Below are positions 18,435-26,354 of a stretch of 64,000 nucleotides of DNA, piece after piece (within the stretch, counting starts at the first letter, position 1; every line of letters begins with the position of its first letter). Below the pieces are notes generated by a model, which saw only the letters and a program-made list of their open reading frames with translations, did not search any database and was not told where the DNA came from. This stretch comes from Phycisphaerae bacterium (lineage in GTDB: Bacteria > Planctomycetota > Phycisphaerae > UBA1845 > Fen-1342). A program made the position numbers and the translations under genes. Location: assembly GCA_030428945.1 (NCBI GenBank), contig JAUIEC010000003.1:372001-436000 (forward strand). The letters are read 5' to 3'.

Positions 18435-19181
18435 CTACTCGCCGGCAGCCTGCTGGGACGTCGGCACCGGGGACTTGTGGGCCAGCGCGTCCAGATCCTG
18501 CACCATCGACGACCAGAGGGCCGACGTGCCGATCATGTACAGCGCGACGAGGACCACGAACCCGATGAACACGTACAACAGGCGCATGACCGGCTCGTAA
18601 TTCGGGTCGATCTCGACCGTGTGGTCATCGACCTCGGGAAACAACTCGCGCGTCCGGGTCTGCGCGTAGGCCGGCAGCTTCGAAAAGACGTGACCCTTGA
18701 ATTCACGCCAGGCGTCCAGGTCGAGCGCGTAGCGGCCCTTGAAGCCGCATTGCAGCGCGACGTAGAACACGGCCAGCACCTCGGCCTGGCCGGCGACGTC
18801 CTGGCGATTCATCTGCTCGGCCGTCTCCAGTTCCTTGATGGCCTGCTCGCAGGCCTCGTAGAACTTCTCGCCGCCGAGCGCTTCCGGGTGACCCAGCAGC
18901 GCGACTTCCAGGCACTCGTCGGCCCACGGCTGACGATGCGCCCAGTTCGCGTTCAGGATCATGACTTCGTCGATCAGGTAGACCAGTGGCACGCGGGCCC
19001 GCGTCCACATCTCCCACAGGCCGGGTTCGCCGTGGCTGCGCTGGTCGAGTTCGCTCAGCAGCTTGAGGACTTCCGCCCGGGTGTCTTCGTACAGGATGTC
19101 TTCGCCGTCGTCGGCCCGCCGCTGGAAGGCGACCAGGTACATGATGACTTCGACCGCCAGATCGTAGACCGACAGCTTCAA
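18435..19181 (-). CDS. tssL: TssL (DotU/ImpK family), type VI secretion protein
   Basis: Partner of TssM in the inner-membrane ring. The 248 residues match the DotU layout: a mostly helical cytoplasmic domain containing PLVYLIDEVMILNANW and FYVALQCGFKGRYAL, and one C-terminal membrane helix (about residues 198-220, RLLYVFIGFVVLVALYMIG). After the helix only a short tail remains, so there is no fused peptidoglycan-binding OmpA domain; anchoring to the wall must come from another protein if it occurs. A strong GGAGGAGG ribosome site precedes the ATG, within a 22-base gap after tssK. Confidence 0.93.
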   Translation of the reverse strand: MKLSVYDLAVEVIMYLVAFQRRADDGEDILYEDTRAEVLKLLSELDQRSHGEPGLWEMWTRARVPLVYLIDEVMILNANWAHRQPWADECLEVALLGHPEALGGEKFYEACEQAIKELETAEQMNRQDVAGQAEVLAVFYVALQCGFKGRYALDLDAWREFKGHVFSKLPAYAQTRTRELFPEVDDHTVEIDPNYEPVMRLLYVFIGFVVLVALYMIGTSALWSSMVQDLDALAHKSPVPTSQQAAGE

Positions 19182-19203
19182 AGGATCGTTCCTCCTCCGC
19201 CCG

Positions 19204-20565
19204 TCAGCGGAGCTTGACCACGAACAGCGACAGTTTCAGTTCCGACAGCTTCGGCATATCGTTGGGCGGCAGGGCGATGAAGATGCCGCGCTCGGTCTCG
19301 CAGTGCTCCCAGTACGGGGGCGTCCGCGAGATCCGGAAGTAGTGCTGGTCGGCACTCTTCGGCAGGTTCGGAACCGTTCCGGCCGTCTTGAACTCCAGTC
19401 CCGGCAGACGCCGGCGATAGACCTCGAGCGCATCCCGCGGCGATGCCAGCTTGAAGTTGATCGTTCGGAACAACGCGACGATGTCCTCGACCTGGTGCTG
19501 GCTGCGAATCCCCAGGTACATTTCGTGGTTCGGCGTGAACCACTCGTAGTCCAGCTCGATCGCGTACCCGTCCGATTTCTGCTCGAACGGCCGCTCGATG
19601 TAGTCCTTCGGCAGCATCCCGTTGACCAGCGCCCGCAGGTACCGGAACAGTTCCTCGAAGACCGGTCCCGCTTCGGCCTGGCTGTAGCCCGGCAGTTCCC
19701 GCGGGCGACGCATGTCGTCCCACAGCGTGACCCGTCCGATCGACTCGACCAGCAGCAGGTACAACTCGTATGGATGCGTTTCCGGCGTCGCGCTCAGGGC
19801 ACCGAACCGGACCGTCAGCTCGTTCAGGGCGCCCAGCTTGACCAGTTGTTCCATGTCGCCCGGTGAACCCGTGGCGAACGTCAGGGCCCGCTCGGCCGCG
19901 TCGCCGCCCAACTGCTCGCAGCGGGCCCGAATGTCGTTCCAGAGCTGATCGACCGCCGAACACAGCGGCGTCCAGGCCTGGATCCGCAGCAGCGGCGGAA
20001 CCTCGTTGCGGGCCAGCGACGGACCGGCCGCCGTCCGCTCGATCTTGCCCAGCCGGACCACCTCGTAGCCGGTCGTGTCCTCGTCGCCGAAGAAGACCGC
20101 CCCGCGATACCGCCGGATCTCGATCGACTGCGGGTTCTCGCCGGTGTTCTCGTCGTAGCGTTCGGTCAGGTCGATCGAGTACCGCGGGGCCCGCCCGTCG
20201 AGCATTTCGCCCGGACGCTGCACGTTCCCGCGGACGGTCTGTACCTCGGGCACGCCGAAGAAGACCGGCATCGGTCCCGACGACTTCTCGAAGGCATCCT
20301 TGAAGTCACGCGGGTCGATCGAGCAGTTCTCCGGGACCTTGACCAGCGTCCCGTCCCGCAGGACCAGTTCGCAGGTCCGGATCTCGAGCAGGTGGTTCTC
20401 GATCGCGTCCGTCGCCAGGTCCAGCGAAATGAAGCCCCAGCCGAACGGATTGATCGCCGCCAGCGTCGCCCCCCGCATCGTCTCGATCTGGCGAAAAGCG
20501 GCCTGGAAATGATGAGGCCGCATGAACATGCCTTCGGACCAATGCACCTCCGGCCAGAATTTCAT
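19204..20565 (-). CDS. tssK: TssK (ImpJ/VasE family), type VI baseplate adaptor
   Basis: TssK joins the baseplate to the TssL-TssM membrane complex. The protein opens with the family signature PEVHWSEGMFMRPHHFQ at residues 5-21 and, at 453 residues, has the normal length with shoulder, helical stalk and C-terminal head regions. The segment YFRISRTPPYWEHCETERGI near residue 410 belongs to the receptor-binding-like head. It lies between the tssJ-like gene, 94 bases upstream, and tssL, 22 bases downstream. A TAGAAT hexamer on the minus strand about 50 bases before the ATG could be a local -10 element, and a GC-rich hairpin (20589-20606) lies in the leader. Confidence 0.94.
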   Translation of the reverse strand: MKFWPEVHWSEGMFMRPHHFQAAFRQIETMRGATLAAINPFGWGFISLDLATDAIENHLLEIRTCELVLRDGTLVKVPENCSIDPRDFKDAFEKSSGPMPVFFGVPEVQTVRGNVQRPGEMLDGRAPRYSIDLTERYDENTGENPQSIEIRRYRGAVFFGDEDTTGYEVVRLGKIERTAAGPSLARNEVPPLLRIQAWTPLCSAVDQLWNDIRARCEQLGGDAAERALTFATGSPGDMEQLVKLGALNELTVRFGALSATPETHPYELYLLLVESIGRVTLWDDMRRPRELPGYSQAEAGPVFEELFRYLRALVNGMLPKDYIERPFEQKSDGYAIELDYEWFTPNHEMYLGIRSQHQVEDIVALFRTINFKLASPRDALEVYRRRLPGLEFKTAGTVPNLPKSADQHYFRISRTPPYWEHCETERGIFIALPPNDMPKLSELKLSLFVVKLR

Positions 20566-20588
20566 GCGTGGTTCCCGTTCCGTGCCCG

Positions 20589-20606
20589 CGCGGCGGAGTC
20601 GCCGCG
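20589..20606. repeat. Hairpin in the tssK leader
   Basis: Perfect 7-base inverted repeat (CGCGGCG and its complement) with a 4-base loop, between the tssJ-like stop and the tssK start. On the minus strand it would lie in the 5' untranslated part of tssK and could affect the ratio of the two products. No T-tract follows. Confidence 0.4.
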
Positions 20607-20659
20607 TTAAGGGAGCTATTCTACCGCTCAGCCCGTTCGGCGAAACGCCGACCCGAAAC

Positions 20660-21217
20660 TTATTCGGGGCAGTTCAGGCACTCGAAGTCTTCGCGACCCA
20701 CGCGAATCCGCAACTCGTGCTCGTCGTTCCAGCCCGGCAGCGGCCGAATCACCAGCGGGCGGCGACTGGCCGTCCCCTCCATGCTTCGCCAGCGGCCGAA
20801 GATCACGATGCTGCCCTTGCCGGGCTCCGGGTGGTTCGTCGCCAGGCGGATCGGGCCCTGGCCCTGGCGGTCGATCCCCGAGATGAACGAGGTCTCCTGG
20901 CGGGTATCGCCGGCCGCACTCTCGCCGCGGCGATAGGCCAGGATTCGCTTGGCTTCGAGTTCGGTGGCGTCGTCGCGATCGCGCTTGGCGAACCACTCGT
21001 CGGACTTCATCGCGCCGTTGAGCAGTTCGGGGTGGGCGGCGGCGTCTTCGGCCTTGAGCAGCAGCACGTCGACGTCCAGTTCCTCACGGGTCAGGTCGTC
21101 GCCGGGCGCGTTGATCACGCGGTCCAGTTCGAAAACCAGCACCGGGGCCTTTGCGCAACCGAAGCCGCCTGTCAGAACGACGAGACCCAGAAGCGCCGCG
21201 GTAACCTTGCCTGTCAT
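20660..21217 (-). CDS. tssJ: TssJ-like lipoprotein of the type VI system
   Basis: A 185-residue predicted lipoprotein. Starting at the ATG 21215-21217 (GGAAG nearby) the N-terminus is MTGKVTAALLGLVVLTGGFGC, a short basic start, hydrophobic core and a cysteine at residue 21; the lipobox GFGC is imperfect. After the cysteine comes a beta-sandwich-like region with VLVFELDRVINAPGDDLTRE and DVDVLLLKAEDAA, matching the TssJ/VasD pattern in outline. Identification rests partly on position, because in many loci this lipoprotein is encoded just ahead of tssK, tssL and tssM. The C-terminus has two close cysteines (ECLNC). Outer-membrane TssJ would dock with the periplasmic end of TssM. Confidence 0.68.
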   Translation of the reverse strand: MTGKVTAALLGLVVLTGGFGCAKAPVLVFELDRVINAPGDDLTREELDVDVLLLKAEDAAAHPELLNGAMKSDEWFAKRDRDDATELEAKRILAYRRGESAAGDTRQETSFISGIDRQGQGPIRLATNHPEPGKGSIVIFGRWRSMEGTASRRPLVIRPLPGWNDEHELRIRVGREDFECLNCPE

Positions 21218-21380
21218 GGTGTCTTCCACTCCATGCTGTGGGGCCAATAGGGGAGAACTGCACGTACCAAACCGGCCCGGATCGGCCGGCCCGCGAACCC
21301 ATGGCGGACCGCCGCTGGGCCCGAGATTCTCGGACTCGTGCAGTATTCGGGCTGGCGGGCCCAAAATCAAGCCGCCCGGC

Positions 21381-21408
21381 TTGCCGGTACGCCTCTCCCA
21401 GCTACAAT
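21381..21408 (+). promoter_or_regulatory. Candidate promoter for the GbsR-like gene and pyrE
   Basis: TTGCCG at 21381-21386 and TACAAT at 21403-21408 with a 16-base spacer fit a sigma-70 promoter. The predicted start falls near 21415, inside the inverted repeat listed next. Confidence 0.5.
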
Positions 21409-21409
21409 T

Positions 21410-21429
21410 CTTTCGAAGATTTCTGAAAG
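21410..21429. promoter_or_regulatory. Possible operator: CTTTC-N10-GAAAG inverted repeat
   Basis: Five-base arms (CTTTC at 21410-21414, GAAAG at 21425-21429) separated by 10 bases lie just after the candidate -10 hexamer and over the likely start site. The AT-rich patch stands out from the GC-rich surroundings. The regulator encoded 40 bases later is the natural candidate to bind it. Confidence 0.3.
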
Positions 21430-21470
21430 TTCATTGTGTTCTGGATGTTCGAACTCCTCGGGAGACCCGC

Positions 21471-22034
21471 ATGGACCCGCTGCAGGAAGCCAGGAACCTG
21501 CTCGTCAGGCGCTGGGGCGAAATGGGCGGCTACTGGGGCATCAACCGCACCATGGCCGAGATCTACGCGCTGCTGTTCGTCACCCGCGAATCGCTCTGCA
21601 CCGACCAGATCATGGATCAACTCAAGATCTCGCGCGGCAACGCCAGCATGAACGTCCGCGCCCTGGTCGACTGGGGCCTGATCGAACGCGTCCACCGCCT
21701 CGGCGACCGCAAGGAGTACTTCAAGGCCGACACCGACGTCTGGCACATGTTCGAAACCATCATGCGCGAACGACGCCGCCGCGAGGTCGAGCCGATTCTC
21801 GCGACCCTGCAGCGCTGCACCGAACTGGTCAACCCCGAGCAGGCCGACCTGAGCAGCCTGAATGACGAGGACGTCGACGAATTCCGCCGCCGGGTCAGCG
21901 AACTGATGACCTTCCTGACGACCATGGGTACCCTGTTCGAAATGGTCCTCGAGTCCGGCGACGGCGGCATGAAGAGCCTCGTCCAGGGATTCTCCAACAT
22001 CGCCCCGCCCGCACCCTCCAAGACAGGAGCCTGA
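21471..22034 (+). CDS. GbsR/MarR-type winged-helix transcriptional regulator
   Basis: A 187-residue DNA-binding protein. A helix-turn-helix is visible around residues 25-70 (ESLCTDQIMDQLKISRGNASMN, then the wing VHRLGDRKEYFKA), and the N-terminal WGEMGGYWGINRTMAEIYALLF is the pattern of the GbsR family, related to MarR, whose members sense choline or other small ligands. The C-terminal half is a long helix-rich dimer region. The ATG at 21471 is preceded by GGGAGA. The pyrE start lies 5 bases after its stop, so the two form one transcriptional unit, which suggests, but does not show, that the regulator controls pyrE. Confidence 0.85.
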   Translation: MDPLQEARNLLVRRWGEMGGYWGINRTMAEIYALLFVTRESLCTDQIMDQLKISRGNASMNVRALVDWGLIERVHRLGDRKEYFKADTDVWHMFETIMRERRRREVEPILATLQRCTELVNPEQADLSSLNDEDVDEFRRRVSELMTFLTTMGTLFEMVLESGDGGMKSLVQGFSNIAPPAPSKTGA

Positions 22035-22038
22035 TCGC

Positions 22039-22560
22039 GTGACCGATACCGAACTCGCCCGCGCCCTCCGCGAAGTCGCCCTGCTCGAAGGCGACTTCAC
22101 CCTCCGTAGCGGCCGCAAGAGCAGGTACTACTTCGACAAGTATCTCTTCGAGACCCAGCCCGACCTGCTGCGCCAGATCGGCCGGCGCCTCGCCCGGCAC
22201 GTCACCGACGAAGTCGACCGCATCGCCGGACCCGAACTCGGGGCCGTGGCCCTCGCGGCCGCCTGTTCGCTCGAGAGCGGCAAGCCGTTCGTGATCGTCC
22301 GCAACTCGAAGAAGGCCGACTACGGCACCGGCAAATTGATCGAGGGTCGCCTCGAACCGGGCGAACGGGTTCTGCTGGTCGAGGACATCGTCACCTCGGG
22401 CGGGCAGGCGGTCGAAGCCGCCAGAACCCTCCGCGCCGCCGGCGCCGAAGTCGTCAAGGCGGTCGTCGTGATCGACCGCCAGGAAGACGGCATGGACAAC
22501 CTGCGGGCCGCCGACCTGGACGTCGCGGCGCTGTTCACCTCGTCCGACCTGGGGATGTAG
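22039..22560 (+). CDS. pyrE: Orotate phosphoribosyltransferase
   Basis: Joins orotate to PRPP to give orotidine monophosphate in pyrimidine synthesis. The 173-residue protein has the orotate side (FTLRSGRKSRYYFDKYLF), the flexible loop (VRNSKKADYGTGKLIEG) and the PRPP-binding motif VLLVEDIVTSGG near residue 113. It begins with GTG, 5 bases after the regulator stop codon, within AGGAGC-type ribosome-site context. No other pyr genes are nearby. It is complete and of normal, compact length. Confidence 0.95.
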   Translation: MTDTELARALREVALLEGDFTLRSGRKSRYYFDKYLFETQPDLLRQIGRRLARHVTDEVDRIAGPELGAVALAAACSLESGKPFVIVRNSKKADYGTGKLIEGRLEPGERVLLVEDIVTSGGQAVEAARTLRAAGAEVVKAVVVIDRQEDGMDNLRAADLDVAALFTSSDLGM

Positions 22561-22569
22561 CCTTCGGAA

Positions 22570-22614
22570 GGGAACAGGGAACAGGGAACTGGGAACAGGG
22601 AACAGGGAACAGGG
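22570..22614. repeat. Heptamer array, GGGAACA family (6 units)
   Basis: Six perfect consecutive units of GGGAACW, then a partial seventh, begin 9 bases after the pyrE stop codon. The period is 7, not 8. Related heptamers lie at 27543-27590 and 60165-60206. Confidence 0.9.
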
Positions 22615-22637
22615 CCTGATCTGTGCGCCCCAGTCTC

Positions 22638-22672
22638 CCTTGCCTCGCTCCCTTGCTCCCTCGCTCCCTTCC
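22638..22672. repeat. Octamer array, GCTCCCT family
   Basis: Four to five units of GCTCCCTN run up to the stop codon of the following minus-strand gene. The heptamer array and this octamer array fill nearly all of the gap between the two convergent genes. Confidence 0.8.
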
Positions 22673-22673
22673 C

Positions 22674-25322
22674 TCAGCATCCGACCCCGAAGTTGGCCAG
22701 CATCACCGCCAGGTCGCTGAGGTCGACGATTTCGTCGCCGTTGACGTCGCCGTCCGCGTTCGTCGCGCCGCCCTGGCCGAAGTTGGCCAGCAGGGTCGCC
22801 AGGTCGCTCAGGTCGACGGTGCCGCTGCCGTCGATGTCGATCGGCAGGACGCTGGCGTCGGCCGGGTCGCCGCAGTGCTCGACTTCGTCGCGGTCATACG
22901 CCCCGTCGTCGTCCCGGTCGATGCCGCTGCGGATCTCGGTTCCCAGCGACACCAGCGTGTAGGTCAGTTCGCTGCCGAAGGCGGCGGTCGCGTGCAGTTG
23001 CGCGGTGGTCAGCGATTCGTCGGCCCGGTCGCTCTGCCACAGGTCACCGCCGATGTAGGTGTAGCCGCGCGGCCCGTCGACCGTTCGCCCGCGGGCGATC
23101 AGCCCGGCGGCCAGGTCGTCGGCCTCGGTTCGCAGCACGGTCAGCAGGTCGGTGACCGCGACGTCCAGCAGGTTGTTCGGATCGAGCGTGACCTGCGTGC
23201 CGACGCCCGCGTGCGTTCCGTTCGGGAACGCCTTGACGAAGGCCGCGACGTCCCGGCGCTCCTGCGGGCTGATCGTGAAGACCGCGTTCTGCAGGAACGA
23301 GATGATCGTCGTCACCGATCCGTCATGCGTCAGCCCGAAGCCCTTGTTCGAGTTGCTGTCGTCCGTGAATCCCAGCTTCTCGTGCACGTTCCGCAACTGC
23401 GCGACCTTCATGCTCTGCGGCGTGAACATCGCCGGACCGGGCGTGATCTCGAAGTTCGTCCCGCCGGTCGGAATCGCGTGGCAGTCATTGCAACTGAAGA
23501 TCCCGTCGGTCGTGACGTTTCGGAACGTCTGGCGACCGGCCGTCGGATCCCCGTTGCCGATCGCGGCCGGCAGGCCGTTGTCGACCGTCCGGAACGGGTT
23601 CGGCGTGAAGCGGATCGTCTCGACGAAGGCCTCGAAGGCATCCATCTCGCCGACCGTCAGCAGGGTGTCGTCACCCAGCAGGCCCATGAACGCGCCGTTG
23701 AATTCGGCCAGGTCGTCGCGATCGCCGCGCCAGTGCAGCGGTTCGGTTCCGATGATGCCCTCGAAGGTCTGCGTCATCATCGGACCCTTGATCGGGTGGA
23801 AGTCCTCGCACAGCCCGGGATTCAACTGGCAGGTCTGGTTGAAGGTCTTCGATGTTCCCGACGGATCCCCCAGGTCCCAGGCCAACTGGTCCATCCGCCC
23901 GTCGACGTGGCAGGCCGCGCACGAGGTCACGCCCAGGCCCGACGTGCGGTGCGCATCGTAGAGGAACGGACGCCCGTCCCGGACGACCGCCGGCGTCGGG
24001 TCGAAGTGCGGCACCTCGGCCACCTGCGTGTTCGTGACGGTGTCGACCACCGAGACGCTGCCGGAGAACTTGTTGACCACGTAGAGCTGATCGCGGGCTT
24101 CGTCCAGCAGCACGCCGGTCGGACCCTCGCCGACGTCGATCTGCGCGATCCGGCCGCCGGCCGCGTCGATCACCGCCACGTTGTTGCTGCCGAGGCCCGT
24201 CACGTAGCCGACACTGCCGGCCGCGTTGAACGTGATTCCGCGCGGATCGGCGATCGACAGGTCGCGCTCGTTCTGCGGCACGGTGTCGGTTTCGGTGGCG
24301 TAGGCGCCGGCCAGGTGCGGGTTCAGGTCCAGCAGTGCCGGGCTGGCCGGCACGCTCAGGTCGACCAGCGCCAGGATCGCACGCACGAAGCGGCCGTTGA
24401 TGTTCGGTTCGAAGCGGATCTCGTTGGTCGCCTCGGTTCCGACGACCAAAACGGTGCCGTCGCTGCGGACCGCCAGGTGCATGTTGATGTTCATCAGGCT
24501 GTCGACATAGCTGACGCCCAGCGTGGCCACGTCAATCACCGCGAGGTCGTGGTCGTGCATGTCCCACGTGACGAACGCGTCCCAGACGCCGCCGTTGTCA
24601 TCCTCGAACTGCCCGGTGGCCGGGTTCTTGCGGACGATCAGGCTCGCGGCCGGGGCCGTGCCCAGGGCGCCGTTGATCGGCGGCGAGAAGCCCGCCCCGT
24701 CATTCGGCGGCGGATTGGTTCCACCGTAGGGGCCGCCGGCGTCCGAGACGTCCGGCTCGCTGACGATCGTGGTGCCGTTGCCGGATTCGAAGATCGCGGC
24801 GATCACGCTGAGGCCGTCGCTGCTGACCGCCAGCGCCCGCGGCTCTTCACCCTCGATCGGAACGATCGTCGGCGCGGCTGCCAGATCGGCCAGGTCATAG
24901 ACCCAGACTTCGTTGGACTGCGAGCAACTGACGAACGCCTGTCCGCCGGCGAAGACCACGTCGGCCGGCTGCAGACCGGTGGCCAGGCTGCGGGTCACGT
25001 GCATGCTGGCCAGGTCGACGATGCTGATCGTGTGTGACAGGTGGTTGACCACCCAGATCTGTCCCGGCGCGTGCACGCGGACCGTGACCGGCTCCACCCC
25101 GACCGGGACGGCCCCGACCGAGACGGGCGTTCCGCTCGACAGGTCGAACAGCTCGACCCGGTTGTCCGGCGTGTTGACCACGTACAGGCTGTTGCCGTCG
25201 GCCGACATCGCGATCGGATTCACGTGGGCCGTTTCGAAGTTGAAGAAGCTGTCCTGGGCGGCGGCGGTGCCTGCGCCGAGCAGCAGGACGATCGTCAGCC
25301 ATGTCGTGGCGGCACGGTGCAT
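22674..25322 (-). CDS. Secreted YVTN beta-propeller and cytochrome c protein with C-terminal EF-hand pair
   Basis: An 882-residue exported protein. A signal peptide (to about residue 22, GAGTAAAQ) leads into a YVTN-type propeller (about 30-440, with NSLYVVNTPDNRVELFDL and repeated PxGVxxD-like turns). Two haem-binding motifs follow, CAACH near residue 467 and CNDCH near 610, so the second half is a dihaem cytochrome of the MauG/peroxidase-like kind. The protein ends in two EF-hand/dockerin-like loops (DIDGSGTVDLSDLATLLANF and DVNGDEIVDLSDLAVMLANF) and a terminal cysteine. An electron-transfer or oxidative role at the cell surface is inferred. GGAG precedes the ATG. Confidence 0.85.
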   Translation of the reverse strand: MHRAATTWLTIVLLLGAGTAAAQDSFFNFETAHVNPIAMSADGNSLYVVNTPDNRVELFDLSSGTPVSVGAVPVGVEPVTVRVHAPGQIWVVNHLSHTISIVDLASMHVTRSLATGLQPADVVFAGGQAFVSCSQSNEVWVYDLADLAAAPTIVPIEGEEPRALAVSSDGLSVIAAIFESGNGTTIVSEPDVSDAGGPYGGTNPPPNDGAGFSPPINGALGTAPAASLIVRKNPATGQFEDDNGGVWDAFVTWDMHDHDLAVIDVATLGVSYVDSLMNINMHLAVRSDGTVLVVGTEATNEIRFEPNINGRFVRAILALVDLSVPASPALLDLNPHLAGAYATETDTVPQNERDLSIADPRGITFNAAGSVGYVTGLGSNNVAVIDAAGGRIAQIDVGEGPTGVLLDEARDQLYVVNKFSGSVSVVDTVTNTQVAEVPHFDPTPAVVRDGRPFLYDAHRTSGLGVTSCAACHVDGRMDQLAWDLGDPSGTSKTFNQTCQLNPGLCEDFHPIKGPMMTQTFEGIIGTEPLHWRGDRDDLAEFNGAFMGLLGDDTLLTVGEMDAFEAFVETIRFTPNPFRTVDNGLPAAIGNGDPTAGRQTFRNVTTDGIFSCNDCHAIPTGGTNFEITPGPAMFTPQSMKVAQLRNVHEKLGFTDDSNSNKGFGLTHDGSVTTIISFLQNAVFTISPQERRDVAAFVKAFPNGTHAGVGTQVTLDPNNLLDVAVTDLLTVLRTEADDLAAGLIARGRTVDGPRGYTYIGGDLWQSDRADESLTTAQLHATAAFGSELTYTLVSLGTEIRSGIDRDDDGAYDRDEVEHCGDPADASVLPIDIDGSGTVDLSDLATLLANFGQGGATNADGDVNGDEIVDLSDLAVMLANFGVGC

Positions 25323-25507
25323 GAGGAGACTCCACCTGTCGTATTAGGAAAGGGACCCCGAATTCCATTCCGTCCGGCGTGGTGGGTCGGAGGCACGACA
25401 CCGGCACGGAAAACCAGCCTACCGGCTGCATTCGCGGTGCGGCAACGGATATTCGGGAAAAGGGGGCCGGGCGCGGGGGCCGGGCCAAGGATCGTGCCGG
25501 GCCACAG

Positions 25508-25533
25508 GTAGGCTGCGTCGGCTTCGACGCACC
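25508..25533. repeat. Short hairpin related to the GACGCACC repeat
   Basis: An inverted repeat TGCGTCG/CGACGCA with a 4-base loop, flanked by GTAGGC and ACC. It matches, in reverse, the GACGCACCCTAC end of the dispersed element at 53229-53339 and 59175-59303. It lies in the 267-base gap upstream of the propeller gene, where no gene is supported. Confidence 0.45.
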
Positions 25534-25589
25534 GTGCGAGCAAGGGAACGGCTGCGAAGCCGGGTGGAAGGGGACCTGTCCAGGCTAGC

Positions 25590-26288
25590 TCACTTCGGGC
25601 TGTGCGCGTTTCTTGACGATGCGATCAGAAGGCCGGGGAGCACCAGCAGCGCGAGACCGGTCGGTTCGGGGACCACGCCGAATCGAAAATAGTCCCAGTC
25701 CGAGTCACTCGCCGTCCCGGCAGTGAGGTCTCCCCATTGGACGAAAGGTTCGTCGTCGATCACGGTCGGCGAGCAGGTCCCCTCCATGACTACTTCGCCG
25801 TTCAGCCGGAGTTCGTACTCCCGCATGTTGGGTGACCGCAACTCCCAAGCGTGGAACGTCGCAGCCGGAAACGACGCCGTCGTTTGCTCGTCCCAACTGC
25901 GGAGCGCCGTCTCGCCAATGACGAACGTAATCATCCAGCCATCATTGCTGCGGACCGAGATTCCGGGATCGTACGGAAAGTTGGGGTTCAGGAACTGAAC
26001 CTGATTCACCCGCAGCCCCCATTGCACGACGAATTCCTCGCCGACATCAGGGTCGAGGTCGCGCTGGAGCTCGTAGTAATCCTGGATCTCGATGTCATCG
26101 AGTCCGTCGATGTTCATGATCCCGTCGTCAAGCGCACGGCGGGCTTGTGGACCGTCCGGTCCGTAGTTGCGCCGGGTCCAGCCTTCGTTCTCGGGGTAGT
26201 CGTTGCCCTCCCAACTCACCCAGTAGGGAGCGGCCTGAGCGGACGAAGCCGCCAGGATCAGCGCGGCGACAAGTGTTCGAAAACGCAT
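25590..26288 (-). CDS. PEP-CTERM secreted protein
   Basis: A 232-residue exported protein of unknown function. Signal peptide at residues 1-19 (ending SSAQA). The middle looks like a concanavalin-type beta sandwich (FVVQWGLRVNQVQFLN; GWMITFVIGETALRSWDEQT; YELRLNGEVVMEGT), reminiscent of laminin-G/LamG domains, but this is only a pattern impression. The C-terminus is a PEP-CTERM sorting signal: VPEPTGLALLVLPGLLIASS followed by a basic end. Such tails are cut by an exosortase, which is not in the window. AAGGA lies about 9 bases before the ATG. Confidence 0.8.
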   Translation of the reverse strand: MRFRTLVAALILAASSAQAAPYWVSWEGNDYPENEGWTRRNYGPDGPQARRALDDGIMNIDGLDDIEIQDYYELQRDLDPDVGEEFVVQWGLRVNQVQFLNPNFPYDPGISVRSNDGWMITFVIGETALRSWDEQTTASFPAATFHAWELRSPNMREYELRLNGEVVMEGTCSPTVIDDEPFVQWGDLTAGTASDSDWDYFRFGVVPEPTGLALLVLPGLLIASSRNAHSPK

Positions 26289-26354
26289 CAGGAGGTCCTT
26301 GACGTAAGACCCGGCGCAGAGACCCGGGGCATGAGAGTTGACCGGGTGCCGGTG

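Noticed and set aside
22623-25037. An 804-residue frame antisense to the propeller/cytochrome gene
   Set aside because: It begins in the GCTCCCT repeat and lacks any family pattern, while the minus-strand gene has a signal peptide, two haem motifs and EF-hands.
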